Shown here one piece after another: positions 27,561 through 36,508 of a stretch of DNA of 64,000 nucleotides (position 1 is its first letter; every line of letters starts with the position of its first letter). This stretch comes from JAWVFM01 sp963843315 (GTDB lineage Bacteria > Actinomycetota > Thermoleophilia > Solirubrobacterales > 70-9): contig CAWJJU010000005.1 of the NCBI GenBank assembly GCA_963843315.1, forward strand, positions 1-64,000. The letters are read 5' to 3'. Position numbers and translations under genes: made by a program. The notes below the pieces were generated by a model. The model saw nothing but the letters and a program-made list of their open reading frames with translations. It made no database searches and was not told the DNA's origin.

Positions 27561-28160
27561 ATGAGAACCAGGTCGCTGTTACTTGTGACATTGCTGCTTC
27601 CGTGGTGTGCGAGCGCCGAAGTCCTGTGCGCATTGGGCCCAGGAGCCTCCTCCTACCAGCCGGCCCAAGATCGACGGCCTACGAGCGACGCCCTGCAGCT
27701 GGCCAACCGTCTGAATGCTGCCCTAAGAACGATTTGTGCCGACCATTGTCCAACCATGGCGCTCTTCCGCAACACGACGGCGCCCAATGCCATGTTGATC
27801 GCCGATTCCGGCGAGGCCAAACTGGTGTACTCACCGCAGTTCTTTGCGGGGGCGTATGAACGCTTTGGCGACACCGGGATCGTCGCCATCATGGCGCACG
27901 AGGTCGGTCATGCCCTGGATGCGACGATGGGCGCCGCCTGGATCAAGAACGGCTGGTCAGCGGAATTGCGCGCCGACGCCTGGGCGGGATGCGTTCTGGC
28001 CAAAATGGGTCCTGGTGCCGGCGGCCTGGAGTCAAGTCTCACGGCCCTTTCGAAATATCCTTCTCCTGCTCATCCGGGCTGGAACCTGCGCCTGCCGGTC
28101 CTCCGGACCGGATACACCCAATGCGGCGGGGACGTTTCGAAATTCGACAAGCGGAAGTAA
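27561..28160 (+). CDS. Secreted zinc metallopeptidase-like protein
   Basis: A 199-residue protein with a signal peptide (RTRSLLLVTLLLPWCASAE). The HExxH motif is IMAHEVGHALDATMG and a downstream acidic helix, SAELRADAWAG, would supply the third zinc ligand. Paired Cys (ICADHCPTM) lie in the N-terminal part. The arrangement resembles small M48-like or neutral zinc metallopeptidases that lack the membrane segments of HtpX. It follows the spermidine-synthase-like gene by 18 bases with AGGAGGAG upstream, so the genes are probably co-transcribed. Substrate unknown. Confidence 0.7.
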   Translation: MRTRSLLLVTLLLPWCASAEVLCALGPGASSYQPAQDRRPTSDALQLANRLNAALRTICADHCPTMALFRNTTAPNAMLIADSGEAKLVYSPQFFAGAYERFGDTGIVAIMAHEVGHALDATMGAAWIKNGWSAELRADAWAGCVLAKMGPGAGGLESSLTALSKYPSPAHPGWNLRLPVLRTGYTQCGGDVSKFDKRK

Positions 28161-28198
28161 ACGCCGCACCAGTAGCACATTAGAATTCTTCAGACGGC

Positions 28199-28283
28199 GG
28201 AGTTAGTTCCGTATCCCTTAAAGGCATGACGGATGCCCTGTATTCAAGCGCAGGAGTTGGTTCCGCATCCCTAATGGGCTTGA
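28199..28283. repeat. Two direct repeat units upstream of the first TonB receptor
   Basis: GGAGTTAGTTCCGTATCCCT (from 28199) and GGAGTTGGTTCCGCATCCCT (from 28253) are near-identical 31-base units with a 54-base period, each ending in a short A/G run and TGA. They resemble the hairpin elements at 10497 and 11765 (GAGTYG...ATCC...GGG). Confidence 0.55.
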
Positions 28284-28324
28284 TTGAAGCCAGTATCCAC
28301 GTGAGGTAAAGTCCTAACCAGTTT

Positions 28325-28398
28325 GGGAAGGGAAGAAGCGCGCCTCAGGCTTCTGTCTACAGCGGCTTCTTAATCTTTTGGTTGGGGAGGTGGTCGCT
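28325..28398 (+). promoter_or_regulatory. Conserved 5' leader of TonB receptor 1
   Basis: Starts GGGAAGGGAAGAAGC and ends CTTCTTAATCTTTTGGTTGG, then GGGGAGG, the ribosome-binding site for the GTG at 28399. The same blocks occur before the second receptor (32447-32512). GAAGC near the start can pair with GCTTC near the end. Role unknown. Confidence 0.5.
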
Positions 28399-31300
28399 GT
28401 GCGTAATCTCACAATCCTGAATTTATTGGCCCTGTCTGTGGTGTCTCTATTCGGCCAAAGCGATCGCGGTGCGATCACAGGCGCAGTTTTGGATCCGGCC
28501 GGGGCGGTTGTCCCCAGTGTTCCGGTTGAAGCCAAGAATACCGCTACGGGCGCTGTTTTTGCTGTGGCCACTTCCAACACCGGGAATTACACTCTCAATC
28601 AATTGCCGGTCGGCACTTATGAAATCTCCGTCGCTGCGCCGGGATTCAAGAAAGCAGTCCGGACCGGCATCGGGGTGTCCTCCAACACCACGTACCGTGT
28701 GGACTTCACGCTGGAGGTAGGAGCCGCCACGGAATCGGTAACAATCACGGCGGAGGCCCCGCTTCTGAAGACGGAGAGCGGCGAGGTGAGCCACAACGTC
28801 ACGATGGACCGCGTCGACCAACTTCCGCTCCAGACCATCGGCGGCAACAATGGCGGAGCGGGGAACGTGCGCAACCCGCTGGCTGTGATCAGTCTCTTGC
28901 CCGGCGCGCAATTCCGGAACGACAATACGCTCCGGATCAACGGAATGCCTTCCAGCTCCCAGACGGTCCGTATCGAAGGTCAGGACGCCACGAACGGATT
29001 TTGGCGGGAGCTCAACCAAGGAGTTCAGACCGGCACGGACGCGATTCAGGAAGTCTCCATTCAGACCTCGAACTTCGCCGCGGAGTACGGCCAGGCGGGT
29101 GGCGGATATATCAACTACACGATGCGGAGCGGCACGAACAGCTATCACGGGCTGGCCTTCCTTTACAACCAGAACGATTTCATGAACGCCGGTCTGCCCA
29201 ACACCGACGCGGGTTTGACGAACTCGCTTAAGAACGGGCAGCACATCCGCAACTCCATCCGGCGCAATGAGTTCGGCGGAAACTTCGGCGGCCCCGTGCG
29301 GATTCCCAAGATCTACAACGGCGAGGATAAGACATTTTTCTTCTTCAACTACGATCAGTTCATCTCACACAGGCTGACCACGGGTGGCCGCAGCACCGTG
29401 CCCACCGGCGCCTATCGGGACGGCAACTTCGCAACTGCGCTGAATCCGCAGTTGCAATCCGGCGGTGTGCCGCAAGTCGATCTGAACGGCAACGCGCTAT
29501 TCGGAAATCAGATCTTCGACCCGAATACCCAGACAACCTTGAACGGTCAGGTGGTTCGTCAGCCGTTCCCCAACAACGCGATCCCGCTGACCAGGCTGGA
29601 CCCGACGGCGCTCAAGATCCAGGCTCTTCTGCCTCAGCCCACCAGCGGGAGCCTCACCAACAACTACATCATTCCCAGCTACTCTAACTTCAGCCACATC
29701 GAGATTCCGTCTCTGAAGATCGATCACAATATCAGTTCCACGATCAAAGTGTCGGTCTTCTATTCGGCCAACCGGCAGACCTCGCCGAACAATAATGGTT
29801 ATACCCAGGTTTTCACCGGCGCCGAGCCGACAGACCAGCTATCGCAGACTACGCGCATCAATTACGATCAGTCGCTTGCTCCGACGCTGCTGCTGCACCT
29901 GGGAGCGGGCCTGCTTGAGACCTCCCTGCACAACTTGCCGCCCACCTTTGATTCCAGCACCTTATTCGGTAAGACCGGCGCATTCTATGCCCCTCAATTT
30001 CCCGGTATCACTCCAGGGTTCGACGGCGCCAAGGGCGGCAGCAGTGTGGGTATGGGCGCGGGCTTCGGCGCGATTGTCCAGAAAGACACGAAACCGACAT
30101 TCAACGCGAATGTGACCTGGGTGAAGGGCAACCATACCTTCAAGTTTGGCGGGGAAGCGATCCTGGAAGGTCTGCCGATTCAGAACACCACTCGCGCGAA
30201 CGGCTCCCTTGGCTTCGGAGCGACCGAAACCGCGAATCCCTACACCACGGGTTTGGCCTACTCCAACGGTGGGACGGGCTTCGCCTATGCCAGCTTCCTG
30301 CTGGGCCTTGAAAACAGCCTGACCGTTTCCCCGCTGGCCGCCGCCCGCCTTGGCAACCACTCTTTCGGTTTTTTCGCGCAAGACAACTGGAAGGTGAACC
30401 GCAAGCTGACGCTCGACTACGGCATCCGCTGGGACTATGCGACACTTCTGAGCGAACAATACGGCCGCATGCAGACAGCCGCATTCAATCTGCCAAACCC
30501 CGCTGCGGGAAACCGGAATGGCGCCGTCATCTACGGTGGCAACTGTAACTGCAACTTCAATAACAATTATCCCTTCGCATTCGGGCCCCGCATCGGCATT
30601 GCTTACAAGCTCGACGATAAAACGGTTCTGCGGGCAGGCAGCGGTATCTCCTACGGCACGTCGCCGAACAACGCGTTTCTGACCTACAGCGTGCCCGACT
30701 TCTTCAACTTTGTGAACCAGCCCGTGGCTGGAGTTCCGGCCGGCCTGCTCAAGAACGGCAATCCGTACGCGCCGGGCAACCCGTTCGGCAACGCGGCGCT
30801 GGTTTATCCGGATTTCTCCCCGCACTTCCCGTTCACGACCGCTCCGGGCTATACTCCTCCGCTTTCGCCGTTCATTTTCATTGACCGCAACGCCGGACGG
30901 CTTCCGCGGATTATACAGTGGAGCGTCGGGATTCAACGCGAGGTAGCGCGCGGAATGGTGTTGGATGTAAGCTACGTAGGCAACCGTGGGGCTTGGTGGA
31001 CCGCGCCGACGCTCTCCACGTATGCGTACAACTCCCTGACCCCCGCCGACATCACACGCGCGGGCCTGGACCTGAACAAGCCAAGCGATTTGGCCTTACT
31101 GACGACACCCATCCGGTCGCCTCTGGTGCAAGCGCGCTTTCCGAACCTTCAGATTGTGAACTCGCCCGGCGGACTGCCGACGGTACCGTCGGTCTATCCC
31201 GGTTTCCCGGCGACGCAAGTCCTGGTGCAGGCGCTGAAGCCCTATCCGCAGTTCTACGGCGTTCCGCCGTTTCTAGGTCCGCCGCTGGGTTCCACCTGGT

Positions 31301-32172
31301 ATGACTCGCTCCAGCTGAAGTTCACCAAGCGCTACTCCCACGGGCTCGACTTCCAGTATGCATTCACGTATTCCAGGGAATTCGCTCTGGGCGTGAATTC
31401 GGACACTGGATACCTGACGCCGAACGCGCCGCCGGTCAACGACGTCTACAATTACGCGCAGAACAAGCAGATCTCGGCCTTTGAACGGCCGCTGGTCAGC
31501 ATCATCTCCCTCAACTACCAGACCCCCAGAATGGCGGGCGACAGCATGGGAATGAAGGCCCTTTCCTGGTTAACGCGGGACTGGACTGCGGGCGCGATTC
31601 TAAGGTACCAGAGCGGCCAGTTGCTCACGGTGGCGAAATCCAACAACAACTTCCTCTGCCAGATGGGCCGGGGCGGGTTCGGATGCGGCGCGGGTGCCAA
31701 CAATCCAGCCCTTTGGGGCGGCGGCCAGACCTATCAGAACCTGGTTCCGGGGCAGCAGCTGTTTTTGCAGGATCCTAATTGCCGCTGCTTCGATCCCACT
31801 AAGGATTTGGTCCTGAATCCGCAGGCTTGGACCGAAGTTGGCCCCGGCCAGTTTGGGAGCGCTCCGGCATACCAGGAAGGCTACCGCTGGCAGCGACAGC
31901 CGGAGGAATCGATGAGCTTCGGCCGCATCTTCCCGCTCGCGCCGGAAAACAGGGTGACGCTGCAAGTGCGCTTTGAATTCCAGAATGTCTTCAACCGGAC
32001 TTTCTACAATAATCCTGCGACCGGCAATCCGCAGTCCAACACGTTCCGGACGAATCCGTTCCCGAATGGAGTGACGGGCGCGCTGTCTAGCGGATTCGGC
32101 TTCGTCAACACGATCAACGGCGCGGGCAGCCAGCCGCGTACAGGCCAGTTCGTCGCTAGAATCCAGTTCTAA
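28399..32172 (+). CDS. Oar-like TonB-dependent receptor 1 with carboxypeptidase-regulatory domain
   Basis: An outer-membrane receptor of about 1257 residues. I start at the GTG at 28399, 8 bases after GGGGAGG; its paralogue starts at the aligned ATG. A signal peptide (NLTILNLLALSVVSLFG) precedes a carboxypeptidase-regulatory-like domain (RGAITGAVLDPAGAVVPSVP, NYTLNQLPVGTYEISVAAPG). The plug follows (residues about 100-240: SVTITAEAPLLKTESGEVSH, QLPLQTIGGN) and then a long beta-barrel ending TGQFVARIQF with a C-terminal Phe. Single intact frame. Members import large or complex substrates, often glycans. Ligand unknown. A Cys pair in a late loop (FLCQMGRGGFGCGAG) is absent from the paralogue. 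Confidence 0.92.
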   Translation: MRNLTILNLLALSVVSLFGQSDRGAITGAVLDPAGAVVPSVPVEAKNTATGAVFAVATSNTGNYTLNQLPVGTYEISVAAPGFKKAVRTGIGVSSNTTYRVDFTLEVGAATESVTITAEAPLLKTESGEVSHNVTMDRVDQLPLQTIGGNNGGAGNVRNPLAVISLLPGAQFRNDNTLRINGMPSSSQTVRIEGQDATNGFWRELNQGVQTGTDAIQEVSIQTSNFAAEYGQAGGGYINYTMRSGTNSYHGLAFLYNQNDFMNAGLPNTDAGLTNSLKNGQHIRNSIRRNEFGGNFGGPVRIPKIYNGEDKTFFFFNYDQFISHRLTTGGRSTVPTGAYRDGNFATALNPQLQSGGVPQVDLNGNALFGNQIFDPNTQTTLNGQVVRQPFPNNAIPLTRLDPTALKIQALLPQPTSGSLTNNYIIPSYSNFSHIEIPSLKIDHNISSTIKVSVFYSANRQTSPNNNGYTQVFTGAEPTDQLSQTTRINYDQSLAPTLLLHLGAGLLETSLHNLPPTFDSSTLFGKTGAFYAPQFPGITPGFDGAKGGSSVGMGAGFGAIVQKDTKPTFNANVTWVKGNHTFKFGGEAILEGLPIQNTTRANGSLGFGATETANPYTTGLAYSNGGTGFAYASFLLGLENSLTVSPLAAARLGNHSFGFFAQDNWKVNRKLTLDYGIRWDYATLLSEQYGRMQTAAFNLPNPAAGNRNGAVIYGGNCNCNFNNNYPFAFGPRIGIAYKLDDKTVLRAGSGISYGTSPNNAFLTYSVPDFFNFVNQPVAGVPAGLLKNGNPYAPGNPFGNAALVYPDFSPHFPFTTAPGYTPPLSPFIFIDRNAGRLPRIIQWSVGIQREVARGMVLDVSYVGNRGAWWTAPTLSTYAYNSLTPADITRAGLDLNKPSDLALLTTPIRSPLVQARFPNLQIVNSPGGLPTVPSVYPGFPATQVLVQALKPYPQFYGVPPFLGPPLGSTWYDSLQLKFTKRYSHGLDFQYAFTYSREFALGVNSDTGYLTPNAPPVNDVYNYAQNKQISAFERPLVSIISLNYQTPRMAGDSMGMKALSWLTRDWTAGAILRYQSGQLLTVAKSNNNFLCQMGRGGFGCGAGANNPALWGGGQTYQNLVPGQQLFLQDPNCRCFDPTKDLVLNPQAWTEVGPGQFGSAPAYQEGYRWQRQPEESMSFGRIFPLAPENRVTLQVRFEFQNVFNRTFYNNPATGNPQSNTFRTNPFPNGVTGALSSGFGFVNTINGAGSQPRTGQFVARIQF

Positions 32173-32193
32173 GCGTCAACGCAGTTTCAAACT

Positions 32194-32236
32194 GAGCCTC
32201 GCCGTCCACAACGGGCGGCGAGGCTCAATCGTTTTA
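32194..32236 (+). terminator. Intrinsic terminator after TonB receptor 1
   Basis: A 14-base stem (GAGCCTCGCCGTCC with GGGCGGCGAGGCTC) around ACAAC, followed by CAATCGTTTTA. A near-identical terminator follows receptor 2. Confidence 0.85.
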
Positions 32237-32446
32237 CGGCGCGATCGCGGAGCGATACGTCCCATCAAAAAAATCTGCTGTGCTCTAAACGCTCTGCCTG
32301 ACGGCCTCGCAGGTCTCCGCTCCAGCCGGATGGCTGAGAAACCAGAAGGGACGTTTCTAAAGATCGCTGACATTCACCCCTTTGGAGCATTTAGCACTTT
32401 GGGCTTGACGCCCGTATGCGGATGATGTAAGCTTCCACAAGCTTTT

Positions 32447-32512
32447 AGGAAGGGAAGAAGCACGCTCCTGGTTTTCCAGGGCGACTTTTTAATCTTTAGT
32501 TGGGGAGGGTCT
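32447..32512 (+). promoter_or_regulatory. Conserved 5' leader of TonB receptor 2
   Basis: Contains AGGAAGGGAAGAAGC, a small hairpin CCTGG-TTTT-CCAGG (32467-32480), then GCGACTTTTTAATCTTTAG and GGGGAGGG before the ATG at 32513. It parallels the leader at 28325-28398. The hairpin followed by a T-rich run could attenuate transcription; this is inference. Confidence 0.5.
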
Positions 32513-35500
32513 ATGCGTCGTTCAGTCGTAGTGTGCCTGTTCCTGTCTGTAGTGTCCCTATTCGGTCAAAGCGACCGCGGTGCGATCACAGGTACAGTTC
32601 TGGATCCCGCCGGGGCCGTTGTTCCGAGCGCGCCGATCGAAGCGAAGAACACCGCCACCGGCGCTGTTTTCGCGGCGGCCACGTCAAACACCGGGAATTA
32701 TACTCTTAATCAGCTGCCGGCTGGCATGTATGAAATTTCTGTCTCAGCTCCAGGATTCAAAAAAGCGGTTCGGGGAGGTGTAACGGTATCCTCCTTCACG
32801 ACGTACCGCGTGGACTTCACGCTGGAAGTAGGCGCCGCGACGGAATCGGTAACGATCACAGCGGATGCTCCCCTCCTGAAGACCGAGAGCGGCGAGCTGA
32901 GTCACAACGTTACGATGGACCGCGTCGACCAGCTCCCGCTGCAGACCATCGGCGGCAACAATAACCAGGCGGGGAACGTGCGCAACCCGCTGGCCGTGAT
33001 CGGTCTCTTACCGGGCGCTCAATTCCAAAACGAGAACACGCTCCGGATCAACGGATTGCCTTCCAGCTCCCAGACGATTCACGTCGACGGTCAGGATGCA
33101 ACCAACGGTTTTTGGCGGGAACTCAACCAATCCGTTCAGACCGGCACGGAAGCGATTCAGGAAGTCGCCATTCAGACGTCGAACTATGCCGCCGAATACG
33201 GACAAGCGGGCGGCGGCTACATCAACTACACCATGCGGAGCGGCACGAACACTTATCATGGGATGGCCTTCGAGTACAACCAGAACGATTTCATGAATGC
33301 CGGTCTGCCCTTCACCGACGCGGGCTTGCGGGACTCGCTTAAGAACGGGCAGCACATACGAAACTCCATCCGTCGCAATGAGTTCGGCGGAAACTTCGGC
33401 GGACCCGTGCGAATTCCCAAAGTCTACGACGGCCAGGATAAGACGTTCTTCTTCTTCAACTACGATCAGTTCATCTCGCACACGCTGACGGGGAATGGCA
33501 GATCGACCGTACCCACCGCCGCCTACCAGCAGGGCGACTTTTCGGCCGCGTTGAATCCGCAGCAGTTGCTACTTGGGGCGTGCCTCAAGTCGATGAAAAC
33601 GGTACCGCGCTGTTCGGCAATCAGATCTTCGATCCGACTTCGCAGGCAGTTGTGAACGGCCAGGTGGTTCGAACGCCGTTCGTCGGCAACAAAATACCGC
33701 TAACCAGGCTGGACGCAACGGCGCTCAAGATCCAAGCTCTTCTGCCGCAACCGAGCAACACTAGTCTTACGAACAACTACATCATTCCCAGTTACGCCAA
33801 CTTCTCCCACATCGAAATCCCGTCACTGAAGCTCGATCACAACGTCAGTTCCACGATCAAGTTGTCTTTCTTCTATTCGGCCAACCGGCAGACCTCGCCC
33901 AACAACAATGGGTATACGCAGGTTTTCACCGGAGCCGAGCCAACCGATGGGTTATCGCAGACCACGCGCATCAATTACGACCAGTCGCTGACTCCCACGC
34001 TGCTGCTGCACCTGGGAGCGGGCCTGCTCAACACCTCGCTGCACAACCTTCCGCCCAACTTTGATTCGAGCACACTGTTCGGCACAAACGGCGCGTTCTA
34101 TGCCCCGCAATTTCCCAGTATCACCCCGGGTAACGACAACGCCAAGGGCGGCAGCAGTGTGGGCATGGGCGCGGGCTTCGGCGCGATTGTGCAGAAAGAC
34201 ACGAAACCCACATTCAACGCGAATGTGACTTGGGTGAAGGGCAACCATACCTTCAAGTTTGGCGGCGAAGCGATCATGGAAGGTCTGCCGATTCAGAACA
34301 CCACTCGCGCAAACGGCGCGCTGGCCTTTGGTGCGGCCGAAACCGCGGATCCCTTCGCAACGGGCAATACCTACTCCAACGGAGCGACGGGCTTCGCCTA
34401 TGCCAGCTTCGTTCTGGGCCTCGAAAACAGCCTGACCGTTTCTCCGCTGGCCGCCGCGCGGCTCGGCAACCACTCCCTCGGTTTTTTCGCGCAAGACAAC
34501 TGGAAGGTGAACCGCAAGCTGACTCTCGACTTAGGCATCCGCTGGGACTACGCGACGCTGTTGAGCGAACAGTACGGGCGAATGCAGTCGGCTGCGTTCA
34601 ATGTGCCCAACCCGGCCGCGGGAGGCCGTAATGGCGCCGTCATCTACGGCGGAAACTGTAACTGCAACTTCAACAAGAATTATCCCTTTGCGTTCGGTCC
34701 ACGCATCGGGATCGCCTACAAGGTGAACGACAAGACGGTGCTGCGCGTAGGCGGAGGTATCTCCTATGGCACCTCGCCGAACAACGCGTTTCTGACCTAC
34801 AGCGTGCCGGACTTCTTCAATTTCGTCGACCAGCCCGTGGCTGGACTTCCGGCCGGCCTGCTCAAGGATGGCAATCCTTACGCGCCGGGCAACCGGTTTG
34901 GCAACGCACCGTTGGTTTACCCGGATTTCTCGCCGCACTTCCCGTTCACAACGGCGCCAGGTTACACTCCTCCGCTTTCACCTTTCATTTCCATCGACCG
35001 CAACGCCGGACGGCTGCCGCGCATCACCCAATGGAGCATCGGCGTCCAACGCGAAGTGGCACGGGGAATGGTGTTGGATGTTGCTTACGTAGGCAACCGC
35101 GGCGTGTGGTGGACGGCGCCGACGCTGTCCACGTATGCGTACAACAGCCTGCAGCTTTCCGACGTCAAGGCCGCGGGCCTGGACCCGACCAATCCGGCCG
35201 ATTTGGGTTTACTCGTCACGCCAATCAATTCGCCCCTGGTGCAGGCGCGCTTTCCCAACTTGCAAGTTGTCACTGGTTCGACCGGATTCAAGACCGTTCC
35301 CTCGGTCTACCCCGGTTTCCCGGCGACGCAACTCCTGCAGCAGGCGCTGCGGCCGTATCCGCAGTTCTACGGCGTGCCGCCGTTCCTTGGTCCGCCGCTG
35401 GGGGCCACCTGGTATGACGCACTCCAGTTGAAGTTCACCAAGCGCTACTCCCACGGCCTCGACTTCGAATACGCGTTCACGTATTCGAGAGAATTCGGTC

Positions 35501-36276
35501 TAGGCGTGAATTCCGATACTGGATACCTGACGCCGAACGCCCCGCCGGTCAACGACGTCTACAATTACGCGCAGAACAAGGAGATTTCCGGCTTTGAACG
35601 GCCGCTGGTCAGCATTATCTCGCTCAACTACCAGACTCCCAGAGTGCCGGGTGACAGCATGGGAATGAAGGCAGTTTCCTGGTTAGCCCGGGACTGGACG
35701 CTGGGCGCGATCCTGCGATACCAGAGCGGCCAATTGCTCGCGGTTGCCAAATCCAACAACAACCTCTTAGGCCAGTTGGCGCGCGGCGTATTCCCTGTCT
35801 TCAACAATCCGGCCGTTTGGGGCGGCGGGTCAACCTATCAGAACCTGGTTCCCGGTCAGCAGCTGTTCTCGGTGGATCCTAACTGCCATTGCTTCGATCC
35901 CACCAAGCAGCTTGTCCTCAATCCGCAGGCTTGGACCGACGTCGGCCCCGGCCAGTTCGGGAACGCTCCGGCATTCCAGGAAGGCTACCGCTGGCAGCGC
36001 CAGCCCTCTGAATCCATGAGCTTCGGCCGCGTGTTCCCGCTCTCCAGGGAAAACAGAGTCACGCTGCAAGTCCGGTTCGAGTTCCAGAATATCTTCAACC
36101 GGACGTTCTACAACAATCCTACGAACAACAACCCGCAGGCTCTGACGTTCAGTACGAATCCATTCCCGAACGGCACGTCGGGCGCGCTGTCGAGCGGATA
36201 CGGATACATCAACACGATCGGCGGCGCGGGCAGCCAGCCGCGTACCGGCCAGTTCGTCGCTAGAGTACAGTTCTAA
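32513..36276 (+). CDS. Oar-like TonB-dependent receptor 2 (tandem paralogue), one frameshift
   Basis: Same architecture as receptor 1: signal peptide (VVVCLFLSVVSLFG), carboxypeptidase-regulatory-like domain, plug, beta-barrel, ending TGQFVARVQF. It is visibly very similar along its whole length. The frame breaks near 33565-33580 where NPQQ should run into GVPQVDENGTALFGNQIFD, so this is one gene of about 1254 codons with an indel. The clearest differences from receptor 1 are in predicted surface loops (for example LSDVKAAGLDPTNPADLGLL), including loss of the Cys pair. This suggests divergence in ligand or phage contact surfaces. It has its own leader and terminator. Confidence 0.9.
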
Positions 36277-36296
36277 GTATCAGCGCAGTTTCAGAC

Positions 36297-36340
36297 GAGC
36301 CTCGCCGTCCACATCGGGCGGCGAGGCTGAGTCGTTTTCA
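36297..36340 (+). terminator. Intrinsic terminator after TonB receptor 2
   Basis: Stem GAGCCTCGCCGTCC with GGGCGGCGAGGCT around ACATC, then GAGTCGTTTTCA. It copies the terminator at 32194, so the whole transcription unit was duplicated. Confidence 0.85.
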
Positions 36341-36508
36341 GGCTCGATTTCAACGCCCCGCCTGGCGATGCCCTCCCCGCTTAGGCGGTCTTAGTTCCTG
36401 CCACTGTCGCCCTCAGAATGTTGTAAAACAGTAGAGCGCTATGTTCATCCGCATCCGCAAGGATGCCGCGCTGGCGCCAAGTACACCACGAAAGAGGTCT
36501 CATAAGAG

